DNA of 52,062 nucleotides from a virus, in the IMG/VR virus record IMGVR_UViG_3300031576_000061, positions 1-52,062 of that record; one strand, 5' to 3'. Positions 1-7,947 of this stretch are shown piece by piece (positions within the stretch are counted from its first letter, which is position 1; each line of letters begins with the position of its first letter). The translations under genes and the position numbers were made by a program. The notes below the pieces were generated by a model that ran no database searches, had not been told where the DNA came from, and worked only from the letters and a program-made list of their open reading frames with translations.

Positions 1-127
1 GGTACCCAACAACCTCTCGCGCACTTATCCCCAAGTTATACACAGTTAGACACCGTGGCACATTGCCACTACCGGTGGTGTAGATACAGGGTTGTATCCA
101 TATTGATGGGGCATTTCGCCACACTGT
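1..127. repeat. Terminal direct repeat, left copy (circular overlap)
   Basis: Bases 1-127 are identical to 51936-52062. A perfect repeat of exactly this length is what a de Bruijn assembler with k=127 leaves at the ends of a circular contig. The unit genome is therefore about 51,935 bp. The repeat lies inside the origin-like intergenic region, not next to the terminase, so it is more likely an assembly overlap than a packaged terminal repeat. Confidence 0.95.
25..44 (+). promoter_or_regulatory. Pair of DnaA-box-like 9-mers
   Basis: TTATCCCCA (25-33) and TTATACACA (36-44) lie in tandem with a 2-base gap. The second fits the classical DnaA box TTATNCACA; the first differs at one position. Inverted near matches occur nearby: TGTGGATAT at 182-190 and TGTGGATAG at 51712-51720 across the contig joint. 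The same pair recurs in the terminal copy at 51960-51979. The cluster suggests that host DnaA helps open this region; function is inferred. Confidence 0.55.
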
Positions 128-189
128 ATGGGTTTGGATACATAAAGATGGGGTGAATAGTGGCAACTGTATCCATCTCGCTGTGGATA
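83..189. repeat. Iteron-like repeats built on TGTATCCA
   Basis: TGTATCCA occurs at 93-100 and 168-175 and inverted (TGGATACA) at 135-142; a shorter GATACA is at 83-88. The first and the inverted copies each run on into GATGGGG (105-111 and 147-153), so two units of about 19 bp share both ends. TATCCA (170-175) and TGGATA (184-189) form a small inverted repeat. Spacings are about 40 and 33 bp. Iterons beside DnaA-box-like sites are typical of replication origins; a repressor-binding array is the alternative. Confidence 0.5.
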
Positions 190-350
190 TGTCTCAATAT
201 AGTTGTACGATACTGTACATAGACTACATGTAGTGTTGTATATACCACACACCACCACGGGTAGATCGGCGAATAGGCTCACCCCCCACCCGGCATGGGC
301 TGGCGCAGGGGACCCGCTGTGCCGCGGTTATCCCAAAAGGGGGGCGTAAG
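128..350. other. Intergenic region, right half of the origin-like segment
   Basis: No supported gene. The stretch contains repeats, then an AT-rich segment (about 185-245) with overlapping GTAC/ACATGT palindromes, and GTATATACCACACA at 238-251, related to the two TATACC repeats at 51876-51920. A G-rich SD-like run lies at 336-344. Rightward transcription must begin in or near this region; weak promoter-like hexamers (TTGTAC at 203, TATATA at 239) are present but none is convincing. Confidence 0.5.
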
Positions 351-360
351 GTGCCCTCGG

Positions 361-392
361 TTGACAATCCCAGCGTTGAAAGGTTGACAATC
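361..392 (+). repeat. Tandem TTGACAATC, 23 bp apart
   Basis: TTGACAATC occurs at 361-369 and again at 384-392, directly before the ATG at 393. The first six bases equal a sigma70 -35 element, but no good -10 box follows at the right distance. The two-turn spacing would also suit a dimeric regulator. Confidence 0.4.
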
Positions 393-533
393 ATGCGACA
401 TTTCCTGATCCATCTGCTTGAAAACGCGGTGTCCTTGCTCGCTGGGATGGGCGTGGGCGTGTATCTGTATCGCCGGTATTCACGGTCCAGTCTAGAGAAG
501 GTCAAGGCGCTCCTCTCCAAGGCGGCACAGTGA
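393..533 (+). CDS. Small membrane protein, first gene of the rightward arm
   Basis: 46 residues, not recognised. One hydrophobic segment (about residues 5-23, LLENAVSLLAGMGVGVYLY) is followed by a basic tail. The ATG at 393 has GAAAGG nine bases upstream. A GTG at 351 behind a GGGG-rich site would add 14 residues and cannot be excluded. The stop overlaps the next start (GTGA), indicating coupled translation. Confidence 0.55.
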   Translation: MRHFLIHLLENAVSLLAGMGVGVYLYRRYSRSSLEKVKALLSKAAQ

Positions 534-694
534 AGCGGTTTCTCCGCTATGTCGCCCTGATCGTGTTCTGGATGGCCTCGCTGTTCGCGGTCAGCTACTA
601 CAGCTTCTACGTCGGCTACGAGGATGGCACCACGGACATGGCGCAGTACATCGCCGAGCACTACAGAGTCATCCCCCTAGGGAGCTACTTGTGA
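530..694 (+). CDS. Small membrane protein
   Basis: 54 residues from a GTG overlapping the upstream stop. A basic start (MKRFLRY) leads into one transmembrane segment (about 7-29, rich in V, A, F, Y), then a short acidic-aromatic tail. The end overlaps the next GTG. It has the form of a signal-anchored micro-protein; function unknown. Confidence 0.55.
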   Translation: MKRFLRYVALIVFWMASLFAVSYYSFYVGYEDGTTDMAQYIAEHYRVIPLGSYL

Positions 695-942
695 CCGATG
701 ACAATACACAGAATTACCTCGACAGTCTGGGGCTCGTACGTAGCGGCCCGTACTTCGCGTATACCCCATACGGGGCCGGGTGGTTTCTTCCTTCGTGGGT
801 CCTCGCGGCCACCACGTGGCTGTGGAATAGTCTGGCATGCCAACGGTACGGACACGAGTGCTTGGGTCTGGCAGAGTTCGAGGGGGAAGTAATCGAAGAT
901 TGGCATTGTTTCCACTGTCATAGGAGGGATTGCCGTGAGTGA
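691..942 (+). CDS. Hypothetical protein with Cys-rich tail
   Basis: 83 residues from a GTG overlapping the previous stop. A Trp/Tyr/Pro-rich centre is followed by Cys and His residues near the C-terminus (WHCFHCHRRDC), which could bind a metal. The start was chosen for the GTGA overlap, the same coupling used by the gene before it. No family recognised. Confidence 0.5.
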   Translation: MTDDNTQNYLDSLGLVRSGPYFAYTPYGAGWFLPSWVLAATTWLWNSLACQRYGHECLGLAEFEGEVIEDWHCFHCHRRDCRE

Positions 943-1135
943 CTACACAGAAACGCATCAAGGACTGACCGCAACGGTTCGCACCGAGCCTCATAAACTG
1001 ACGATCGTCGTTGAGTTCCCAAGCGACAGTACGGCAGTGCAGCAGGGGGTGACGACTGAGGACGTGCTGATGATGATCGAACAGTGTCTGGACACGCCGT
1101 GGTGGTACCGAGACGCGCTAATGATTCGTGACTAA
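935..1135 (+). CDS. Hypothetical small protein
   Basis: 66 residues from a GTG with AGGAGG at 922-928. It overlaps the previous gene by 8 bp. Mixed beta-like sequence (LTATVRTEPHKLTIVVEF), acidic, ending in an aromatic cluster (DTPWWYRDAL). Not recognised. Confidence 0.55.
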   Translation: MSDYTETHQGLTATVRTEPHKLTIVVEFPSDSTAVQQGVTTEDVLMMIEQCLDTPWWYRDALMIRD

Positions 1136-1146
1136 GCGGAGGGGTT

Positions 1147-1455
1147 ATGGCTGACTGTACGAAGTATCCAGTCGGGAGCCGCGTGACGGTCAAACCAAGC
1201 GCGGCCCTTGATGTGTCAGGCGTCGCCTGGCCTTACCTAGAGGGAAAAGCCGGGACGGTCCGCAAGGTCAATATCTCGTCCAGCGCGGCTGGGGTCAATA
1301 CGCCCGGACTATGGGCAGTCCTGTATAGCATTGAATTCGACGAAGAGTTTCGCGGGGGCTGGGACTGCTTCGGGGCGTGCATACCAGGAAAAGGCCAGCA
1401 GATCAGTGAGCAACATCTCGAACTTGAAGACTATGGAAAAGCCTGGTCAGGATAA
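1147..1455 (+). CDS. Hypothetical protein, possible SH3-like barrel
   Basis: 102 residues after a strong site (GGAGGGGTT then ATG). YPVGSRVTVKPSAAL and GKAGTVRKVNI resemble the strand-turn pattern of small SH3/KOW-type barrels, and the protein ends with acidic residues. It overlaps the next start by 23 bp. Function unknown; its place just before the terminase genes does not prove a packaging role. Confidence 0.6.
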   Translation: MADCTKYPVGSRVTVKPSAALDVSGVAWPYLEGKAGTVRKVNISSSAAGVNTPGLWAVLYSIEFDEEFRGGWDCFGACIPGKGQQISEQHLELEDYGKAWSG

Positions 1456-1903
1456 CCTAAATCTTGGTAATTCCGCCGTGCTTGGTACCACGCCGGAACC
1501 AGACAGGGCCGCGCCGGTCCCCCTCCCACCGTCTCGGCCAAGCTCGACACCCGCGCACTACACGCCGGTCCGTAAAGAGACGATCGAAAAGCGACTGTCG
1601 CGCAGGTTGGATTTGATCGACGAGGAGTTGACCGACCAGGCGTTCAAGGAGCGGCTGTCGGTGGCGTCCGTCAAGGATGTGGCCGTCGTCGAGGGCATCT
1701 ACCTTGATAAGCTCACTGAGCTGCGGGGTCAGCCGAATCGCGTGGTAGGGAGCGACACGCGGGCGAAGCTGACCGAGTTTATGGTCGCGGCCATCCAAGA
1801 ACTCCAGCGGCGCGGGATGACGATCAAGCTCACAGAGCGCACAGCGGAGGTAACGGGTGGACCTGAAAGACCTGGACCATTCAAGGTTATCAACGCTCAG
1901 TGA
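1433..1903 (+). CDS. Putative terminase small subunit
   Basis: 156 residues by the ATG at 1433; the frame stays open to 1331, so a longer form is possible. A Pro-rich, disordered-looking N-terminal 45 residues precedes a helical body (ETIEKRLSRRLDLIDEEL, then SVASVKDVAVVEGIYLDKL) with a possible helix-turn-helix. It lies immediately upstream of and overlaps the large terminase subunit by 47 bp, the usual place of the DNA-recognition subunit. The assignment rests mainly on position, size and helical character. Confidence 0.55.
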   Translation: MEKPGQDNLNLGNSAVLGTTPEPDRAAPVPLPPSRPSSTPAHYTPVRKETIEKRLSRRLDLIDEELTDQAFKERLSVASVKDVAVVEGIYLDKLTELRGQPNRVVGSDTRAKLTEFMVAAIQELQRRGMTIKLTERTAEVTGGPERPGPFKVINAQ

Positions 1904-3533
1904 CGAGGACCTGCTTGAGGCGTGTCAGCAAGGGCTTTCACTCCAGCGGGCCGATAGCCAAGAAAACGCCCTGTACTACTACAAACCGGCCAACCCCCAG
2001 GTTGGACGCATTCATGAACTGACGGTCGGCACCATAGGAATTGGCGGCGGGAACGGCGCGGGCAAAACCGAGCACGCCCTTGTAGAAGGAGTCATCCGAG
2101 CTACCGGGCAAATACCTCTTTACCTACGCGATACCTACCCCCGCCAAAAACTACGCGGGCCGATCAACATGAGGGTCGTGTGCGAGTCGTTAACGACGGT
2201 ATTACACCCGGTTATCTTACCGAAACTGCAGTGGTGGCGCTGGACGGGCCAGGGCCAGCCTTTTGGCTCGCAAGGTCATTTCGGCTGGATTCCACGACAC
2301 TGTCTTATTGGTGGGGAGTGGAAGAGGTCCTGGAACGAGAAACTACGCCTCCTCAGTGTCCTCTACCGCGATCCCGACGACGAACGAGTCATTGGACAAT
2401 CCACAATTCAGTTCATGTCCTACGATCAGGACCCGTCTGACTTCGCGTCGGGCGACGTGCACTACTGCCTGCACGACGAGCCTCCGTCGAAGGAAATCTG
2501 GGACGAGAACGTCGCCCGTGTCATGCGCGTGGACGGGACGCTCGTCGTTGCGATGACCTGGCCGAACAACCCCGCCATTGCGGTAGACTGGATTTTCGAT
2601 GACATCTACGACCGATCGCACCGGGACAGTAATATTGTATGGATCAACATCTGGAGCACCGACAACCCGCACCTCGATCAAGCGAGCATCGCCAGACGTG
2701 CCGAGCAGATGGACGACCAGACGCGGCGGGTGCGTATCTACGGCGAACCGATTCGATTCAGCAACCGGATACACCCGATCTTCACCGAGCAGGAGATGAC
2801 GTGGTGCTTCGAGTGTGGGAACCGTGTGATTGGCGTCGCTGGGAATTGCGGGACCTGCGGCGGGCACTGGATCAAGCAGGTGAATCACGTTGTACCGAAT
2901 AAGGTCGATCCTCTATACCCGGTGGTATGCCTTCTTGATCCGCATCCTCGCAAGCCTCACATGATGCTGTGGGTCCAGATTGACCCGAATGACGACTACT
3001 ACGTGGTCGCGAACATCGAGGTTGAAGGGAGTGCCGATGACGTGGAGAAGGCGGTTCACGAGGTGGAGCGCAAGTACGGCTGGTATTTCATCTACCGCAT
3101 GATCGACCCAAATATGGGGAGGAGCCCAAGTGGTACTGAGCGCGGCATCACCTGGCAAGACGAATTCTCGAACGTGGGTCTGTCATTCGACCTTGCCGAT
3201 GATTCCGACGTTGGACGTGCTCGTCTCAATGACTATCTTCGGCCCGACAAGCAACTGTGCCGTCCTCGTATCACCTTCTCGTCTGATGTGGATGCAGTAC
3301 ATTTCCAGCTCAAGCGGTACGTCTGGGCCGACCCGCGTCGGCTGAGTGGGACAAAGCGCCAAATCCCGAAAGCGGATTACGACGACTACCCGACGCTCCT
3401 CAAATACTTGATGAACCGCCTGCCCACGTACCAGGAGCTACGCGGCATCGGACGAGATGAAATCACGACCCCCACCCCCCTGCAACCGGCGTATGGTGGC
3501 GGCTACCGAACGGGAGTGACGCATGGCAGATGA
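1857..3533 (+). CDS. terL: Terminase large subunit, with inserted zinc ribbon
   Basis: 558 residues: the packaging motor that pumps DNA into the prohead and cuts it. The ATPase domain has Walker A GGGNGAGKT (63-71) and a Walker B-like strand VHYCLHDEPP (201-210, D207/E208). A four-Cys zinc ribbon (C317, C320, C331, C334) lies between ATPase and nuclease. The RNase H-type nuclease shows acidic positions in LLDPHPRKP (about 361), RMIDPNMG and KADYDDYP. GTG start with GCGGAGG upstream; the end overlaps the portal gene by 11 bp. The ribbon is unusual for the family and its cysteines are properly spaced. Confidence 0.93.
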   Translation: MDLKDLDHSRLSTLSDEDLLEACQQGLSLQRADSQENALYYYKPANPQVGRIHELTVGTIGIGGGNGAGKTEHALVEGVIRATGQIPLYLRDTYPRQKLRGPINMRVVCESLTTVLHPVILPKLQWWRWTGQGQPFGSQGHFGWIPRHCLIGGEWKRSWNEKLRLLSVLYRDPDDERVIGQSTIQFMSYDQDPSDFASGDVHYCLHDEPPSKEIWDENVARVMRVDGTLVVAMTWPNNPAIAVDWIFDDIYDRSHRDSNIVWINIWSTDNPHLDQASIARRAEQMDDQTRRVRIYGEPIRFSNRIHPIFTEQEMTWCFECGNRVIGVAGNCGTCGGHWIKQVNHVVPNKVDPLYPVVCLLDPHPRKPHMMLWVQIDPNDDYYVVANIEVEGSADDVEKAVHEVERKYGWYFIYRMIDPNMGRSPSGTERGITWQDEFSNVGLSFDLADDSDVGRARLNDYLRPDKQLCRPRITFSSDVDAVHFQLKRYVWADPRRLSGTKRQIPKADYDDYPTLLKYLMNRLPTYQELRGIGRDEITTPTPLQPAYGGGYRTGVTHGR

Positions 3534-6063
3534 CCTGGCCCCGAATACGGGCGAAATACCCGTCGAGGGCAGCGACACGCCGCTTCAGGACCCTCAGATG
3601 GGCGGCGACGCGCTCATTGAGTCCGCCGAGCAGCTTGAGAAGGGCGATCCACAACCGCCAGCCAAGTCGGCCATGCCGCCCGCGAGTAAGTCGCTGGAGA
3701 TCAAGGACCGCGAGCAGGTGGTTCGCGATGTCCTCAAGCTCTACACGGACGACATCCGTGATCGGTCCGAGTGGAACGAGGCACGCATCCAGCGGACGGC
3801 GAAATATCGTGGCTGGCGGGAGCCGAAAGCCTACCCGTGGCCTGGAGCGAGCAACGCGCACCTGCCGATTATCATGACCGACGTGCAGCGGACCGAGGAC
3901 ACGCTGCATAACGCCGTGTTGAGCGTGCGCCCGGTCATGAATGCGAAGGCGGGCCACCCCAACGACGTGGAGAAGGAGCGTGGGGTAGACCTGCTCCTGG
4001 ACTACCAGGTGTTCAAGGAGAACGACGGCGAGTATCGGGTTGCCAAACTGATTAGTAGCTTCGTGCAGGACGGGATGTTCGTCTGTTTCACGCCGTGGGT
4101 GCATGAGAAGCAGGTCATTTCGACCCTCTATCACCTCCCCTTCCCTGTGGCGAACAAGTCGTGGGACACATACATCTGGGAAGCGCTGCGTGGGTACTAC
4201 CCAGAGGCGGTGGTCCTGCCAACCGGCGACCAGTGGCGATTCGAGGTACGAGAGGAGAACGATTTCACCGGTCAGGTCAAGAGCTTCTTCGTGGACGTGA
4301 CCGCGTCAGAGACCGGCGTGCAACTGGCCTGTCGCCATGACGAGACGACGTTTGAGGGACCGTGTCTCATCCCCAAGGAATTGGAAGATGTGGTTGTGCC
4401 GATCCGGTGCGAAAATCTTCAGCCGCGCACTGTCGCCAATCCTACAGGAGCCGATCGAGTTATCCTTGTGGATTATCCCAGTCTCGACGAAATCAAGCGA
4501 CTGCGTGCTCATGGTTTTTACGACCTTATCACCGACGCGGATATGGGAAGGCTCGATGAACTCCGAGGAGCGTCCCAAGCCGGTATCGCCGCCAACGATC
4601 CTGAAGGTCAAAAGAAGCTGAAGGACGACCTGGAAGGTCGTGCGCTCGCTCATGAGGGAGCCGACCCCGATACGCAACCGGGGCGGAAAACATTCACGCG
4701 ACTCATGTTCTTTGGGAGGGCAGACCATGACGGTGACGGCCTTGAGGAAGATGTTATTTACTGGGTCATCGAAGAAGCGAAAGTTCTTCTTCGAGCGCGG
4801 TACCTTACCGCGGTGTACCCTTCGAATCCTCCTCGGCGACCATTGCAGTGTGCCAAGTACATTCCTATCAATGACCGTTTCTATGCCATCGGACTCATCG
4901 AACTCATGGAGTCCGGCTACGACATCATCAAAGAAACCTTCGATCAAATGATCGACGCGGGCTGGCTGGCGAATATGCCATTCGGCTTCTACCGCCCGGC
5001 GTCCAGCATGAAGCCCCAACAGATCAAGCTGTCCCCCGGTGCGATGATTCCGTTAGGGTCACCCCAGCAGGACGTGTTCTTCCCGCAACTCCAGAACGGG
5101 ATGACGGCGTTCGGCATGAACATCACGGCGATGGTCATGCAAATCCTGGATCAAGTGACCCTCGTCGGACAGCTTCAATTGGGCGGAGTGCCCCAAGGCA
5201 AGTCGTCAGCACTGCGGACAAGCCAGAATATGCAATCGCTCCTGCAGCAGGGTGACGCGCGCCCGGAGCGCGTGTTACGGAGGTTCTTTAGTGGTCTTGC
5301 AGAAATTTGGCGACAGTTTCATATCCTCGATAAAGCCTTCCTACCAGCCGGTAAGAAGTTCCGTATTCAAGTGGAGCTGGAACCCGGAAACAACCCTTAT
5401 TTGGAGGTGGCGGACCCGCAAGCACTCGAAGGCGACTTCGACTTTGAATTTGGAGCCAACATACTTAACTCTAATCGCGCGCTGTCCAGTCAAGCCACAC
5501 AGGAGATCCTGAGCGTCATCGTGAATCCGATGCTGCTGATGATGGGGATTGTCACCCCACAGCACGTCTATAACGCACTCAAGGAAGTAATTCGGAGCAA
5601 GGGGCAGGCCCCACAGAAATACATCCAACCCCCGCAGGGCATGGTCGATGACGGCCGTCCATTCTTCACCGCGGAAGACGCCATCAACGCGGCCTGCAAT
5701 GGTCAGATGCCCTACGGGAAAGCGATGGAGCCGCTGGATCAGCACCTGACGAAGATCATGGAGTTCATGCAGCAGACGCTGGAGCACCCTGAGCTGATTA
5801 GCGAGCAGGGCGCGAAGATACTCGGCGTCTACGCGGCGCAAGTCCAGGCCGAGATGCAAGCGCTGATGCAGCAACAGCAGATGATGGCACAGGCGCAGGC
5901 CATGCAGCAGCAGCTTCAGGGCAAGCAGGACAGTAAACCCGGGCCGAAGGGCGAGACCAACCCCGGTGCTCAAGGTCCGGCGGGGAACGCACCACTCCAG
6001 GGCCGTGAGTTAGCTGACGAGAGCCTCCCGGGAGCGGGCGGTGGAGCCAACACCGGTGGCTAG
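3523..6063 (+). CDS. Portal protein
   Basis: 846 residues, in the range of large podovirus portals. It forms the dodecameric ring at the capsid vertex through which DNA passes. YPWPGASN (104-111), common in this portal type, precedes a long alpha/beta body. The last ~90 residues are Gln/Met-rich and then Gly/Pro-rich, as in portals with a C-terminal barrel or disordered tail. It follows terL with an 11-bp overlap; the ATG has CGGGAG upstream. Confidence 0.9.
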   Translation: MADDLAPNTGEIPVEGSDTPLQDPQMGGDALIESAEQLEKGDPQPPAKSAMPPASKSLEIKDREQVVRDVLKLYTDDIRDRSEWNEARIQRTAKYRGWREPKAYPWPGASNAHLPIIMTDVQRTEDTLHNAVLSVRPVMNAKAGHPNDVEKERGVDLLLDYQVFKENDGEYRVAKLISSFVQDGMFVCFTPWVHEKQVISTLYHLPFPVANKSWDTYIWEALRGYYPEAVVLPTGDQWRFEVREENDFTGQVKSFFVDVTASETGVQLACRHDETTFEGPCLIPKELEDVVVPIRCENLQPRTVANPTGADRVILVDYPSLDEIKRLRAHGFYDLITDADMGRLDELRGASQAGIAANDPEGQKKLKDDLEGRALAHEGADPDTQPGRKTFTRLMFFGRADHDGDGLEEDVIYWVIEEAKVLLRARYLTAVYPSNPPRRPLQCAKYIPINDRFYAIGLIELMESGYDIIKETFDQMIDAGWLANMPFGFYRPASSMKPQQIKLSPGAMIPLGSPQQDVFFPQLQNGMTAFGMNITAMVMQILDQVTLVGQLQLGGVPQGKSSALRTSQNMQSLLQQGDARPERVLRRFFSGLAEIWRQFHILDKAFLPAGKKFRIQVELEPGNNPYLEVADPQALEGDFDFEFGANILNSNRALSSQATQEILSVIVNPMLLMMGIVTPQHVYNALKEVIRSKGQAPQKYIQPPQGMVDDGRPFFTAEDAINAACNGQMPYGKAMEPLDQHLTKIMEFMQQTLEHPELISEQGAKILGVYAAQVQAEMQALMQQQQMMAQAQAMQQQLQGKQDSKPGPKGETNPGAQGPAGNAPLQGRELADESLPGAGGGANTGG

Positions 6064-6226
6064 AAGGGAGCAATTTGAAGTTTACTGCTCAACCTGTGGC
6101 CGAACATGGGGACGTGTGGTGGTGGAGATCGACCGCGACGGCGTCGGGCGCAATCGACCTGATGGGACCATACCCCGGCGATGCGACTGCGGTCCTGCGG
6201 GTTGTTTGCAAAGGCGTGCTGTTTAA
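6041..6226 (+). CDS. Small zinc-ribbon protein
   Basis: 61 residues starting at GTG 6041 inside the end of the portal gene. VYCSTCGRTW and a later RCDCG supply a Cys-X2-Cys plus Cys-X-Cys metal site around a beta hairpin. A competing frame (TTG 6075 to 6287) has no such pattern and would run over the next start. One of many tiny zinc-ribbon genes in this genome; function unknown. Confidence 0.55.
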   Translation: MEPTPVARREQFEVYCSTCGRTWGRVVVEIDRDGVGRNRPDGTIPRRCDCGPAGCLQRRAV

Positions 6227-6246
6227 TTTAACCATTGGAGGGGATC

Positions 6247-6585
6247 ATGGGAGTGGACATCAACGATTACCGGAGGCAACGGACTGAGCAAGCGAACGAG
6301 GTACAGCCTGAACCGGTTAAGAACCCGTTCGCGGACCTGCCCGCGGTGGACGTGACCGAGTACCTGACTGAGAACGAGACCTTCAATAACATGGCCCGAA
6401 AGATGGGCGTCTATCTCGCCCAGCTCAAGGCCATCCAGCAGGATTGCCAGAGTAAGCTCCCGGAGTCGCTCAACGAGCAGGCGACACGGGCGCTGTCGAT
6501 TCAGTATTGGCGTCATTGGGGGCTGGAGAACGGCGTGCGTGCGGTCCTCCAAGCTCTGAAACAAGAAGCCGGTGGAAGTAAGTAA
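6247..6585 (+). CDS. Hypothetical helical protein in the head module
   Basis: 112 residues. ATG chosen because GGAGGGGATC directly precedes it; an upstream in-frame TTG (6235) would destroy this spacing. Predominantly helical with charged residues (TEYLTENETFNNMARKMGVYL). It sits between portal and scaffold, so a head-assembly role is plausible but not shown. Confidence 0.65.
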   Translation: MGVDINDYRRQRTEQANEVQPEPVKNPFADLPAVDVTEYLTENETFNNMARKMGVYLAQLKAIQQDCQSKLPESLNEQATRALSIQYWRHWGLENGVRAVLQALKQEAGGSK

Positions 6586-6627
6586 CGCTCATTGAGCGCG
6601 GTGTTCAGGACGGCCACAACAGTCCTG
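6586..6627 (+). other. Two small hairpins before the scaffold gene
   Basis: CGCTC-ATT-GAGCG (6586-6598) and CAGGAC with GTCCTG (6606-6611 and 6622-6627) are perfect short inverted repeats in a 71-bp gap. No T-run follows, so they are not classical terminators. Confidence 0.35.
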
Positions 6628-6656
6628 CGGTAGCCAAGCCAGAAATGAGGCATGTC

Positions 6657-7538
6657 ATGGACGAATCGTTGGAAATGGAGCAAGCAATCGTATCAGGAGT
6701 CCCAGCTCAACCTGTATCAACGCCTGTCGCACAGCCGCCTACTCCTCTGGAGCCGGTGTCAGTCGCGCCCGTCTTGGAAGCGCCTGTCATCGAAAGTCCA
6801 GAAGCCGTGGCGCCTGAGCCGCACCCGTTAGACCCAGGTGGAGTGAGATTCAAGCAAGTCGTGGCCCGCGCACACAAGGAGCGCGATCGGGCCGATGCGC
6901 TAGAGACCGAACTGGCGGCAATCCGCGCCGAGATCGACGCGTTGAGACAGCCGACAGGCTCCGGACCAACCACCCCAACGTGGGTGGACCTGGAGCAAGG
7001 CATCGCTGAGGGCCGGTTCACCCGTGCCCAGGCGAACGACTTCCGCGAGAAGGAACTCCTGAAACAAGTCGCGGTGGTGGCTGAACAGAAGATCGCCGAG
7101 CGCCAAGCTGATAACGCCGTTGGCGATCAACTGTATAAGTACCAGACGTCCGCCCCAGACCTGCAGGATCGGAACAGTGTACTGCGGATGCGGGTCGATC
7201 AAGAGTTCGATTACATCCTGGCCCTGCAAGGCCGTGATGCCCGAGCGCTCACCTCGCGTGATCGCCGGAGGTTCGAACTCCAAGCGATACGGGCGGTCCT
7301 TGGTCCAGTGGAAGCGATTCGTCAAATTGCTCGTCCCAGACCGGAGCCCACGATGGAAATACACGGTGCTACCCAGAAGCCACAGTCAAAGCCGGTCAAC
7401 CCTGACCAAAAACTGTTGGACGCCCTGACCCCTGAACAGGTGGCGCATTATCGCAAGATGATGAACGCCGGTCAGTATAAGGGCGGTTGGAAGGAAATCG
7501 TGGAAGAGATTAAGTGGGTGCCGCCTGTGAGGCAGTGA
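6657..7538 (+). CDS. Putative scaffolding protein
   Basis: 293 residues. A Pro/Val/Ala/Glu-rich disordered N-terminus leads into a coiled coil (HKERDRADALETELAAIRA) and a helical, basic C-terminal region that would dock the capsid protein. Composition, size and position before the capsid gene are those of podovirus scaffolds, which assemble inside the prohead and then leave. ATG 6657 has ATGAGG six bases upstream; ATG 6645 would add four residues. Confidence 0.72.
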   Translation: MDESLEMEQAIVSGVPAQPVSTPVAQPPTPLEPVSVAPVLEAPVIESPEAVAPEPHPLDPGGVRFKQVVARAHKERDRADALETELAAIRAEIDALRQPTGSGPTTPTWVDLEQGIAEGRFTRAQANDFREKELLKQVAVVAEQKIAERQADNAVGDQLYKYQTSAPDLQDRNSVLRMRVDQEFDYILALQGRDARALTSRDRRRFELQAIRAVLGPVEAIRQIARPRPEPTMEIHGATQKPQSKPVNPDQKLLDALTPEQVAHYRKMMNAGQYKGGWKEIVEEIKWVPPVRQ

Positions 7539-7539
7539 C

Positions 7540-7938
7540 ATGCGCTCAGACATCTATGTGAAGCGGAAGGACAGTAGTTGGACACAAAAGGAACTCAACG
7601 ACGCGATGCTCCATCCGGGGCGTCGGCACGGGAAGCCGCATGGGTCGTATGTCGTTGATCTGGCGGACCTGCGGAAGCTGATTCTGCTCTGTCCGTTGTG
7701 CAACAGCAAGTTCGACTACAAGCGTCACCGCTTTCGAATGGAAAAAGAGTTCCGCTACGTGATCGCCAACTGTGACGCGTGCCGGACGTTGGATACGCAC
7801 TGCTCCATGTACATCGCAGAAGAGACGTACATGACGGTGCGTTCGACAGCCGACGAGCGTCGTGGGTTGGCAAAGTGGCGGCAGAAAGTCATCGAGCGGA
7901 AGGGCGATCTGAACGACCCCCCTCCGCGCAACATCTAG
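7540..7938 (+). CDS. Zinc-finger-like hypothetical protein
   Basis: 132 residues, one base after the scaffold stop. LLCPLCNSKF and NCDACRTLDTHC give two Cys-X2-Cys pairs that could form a treble-clef or ribbon fold. Basic with a charged C-terminus. No catalytic HNH residues stand out. Role in the head module unknown. Confidence 0.65.
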   Translation: MRSDIYVKRKDSSWTQKELNDAMLHPGRRHGKPHGSYVVDLADLRKLILLCPLCNSKFDYKRHRFRMEKEFRYVIANCDACRTLDTHCSMYIAEETYMTVRSTADERRGLAKWRQKVIERKGDLNDPPPRNI

Positions 7939-7947
7939 AGGAATCAC

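Noticed and set aside
224-661. Leftward 145-codon ORF over the rightward leader genes
   Set aside because: It is antisense to three coupled genes and to the G-rich leader, has Arg/Pro-rich random composition and no ribosome site.
4306-5019. Leftward 237-codon ORF inside the portal gene
   Set aside because: Antisense to a convincing portal frame; opposite to the local operon direction.
6075-6287. TTG-started 70-codon ORF after the portal gene
   Set aside because: Runs 41 bp into the next gene and lacks pattern; the alternative frame gives a zinc ribbon.
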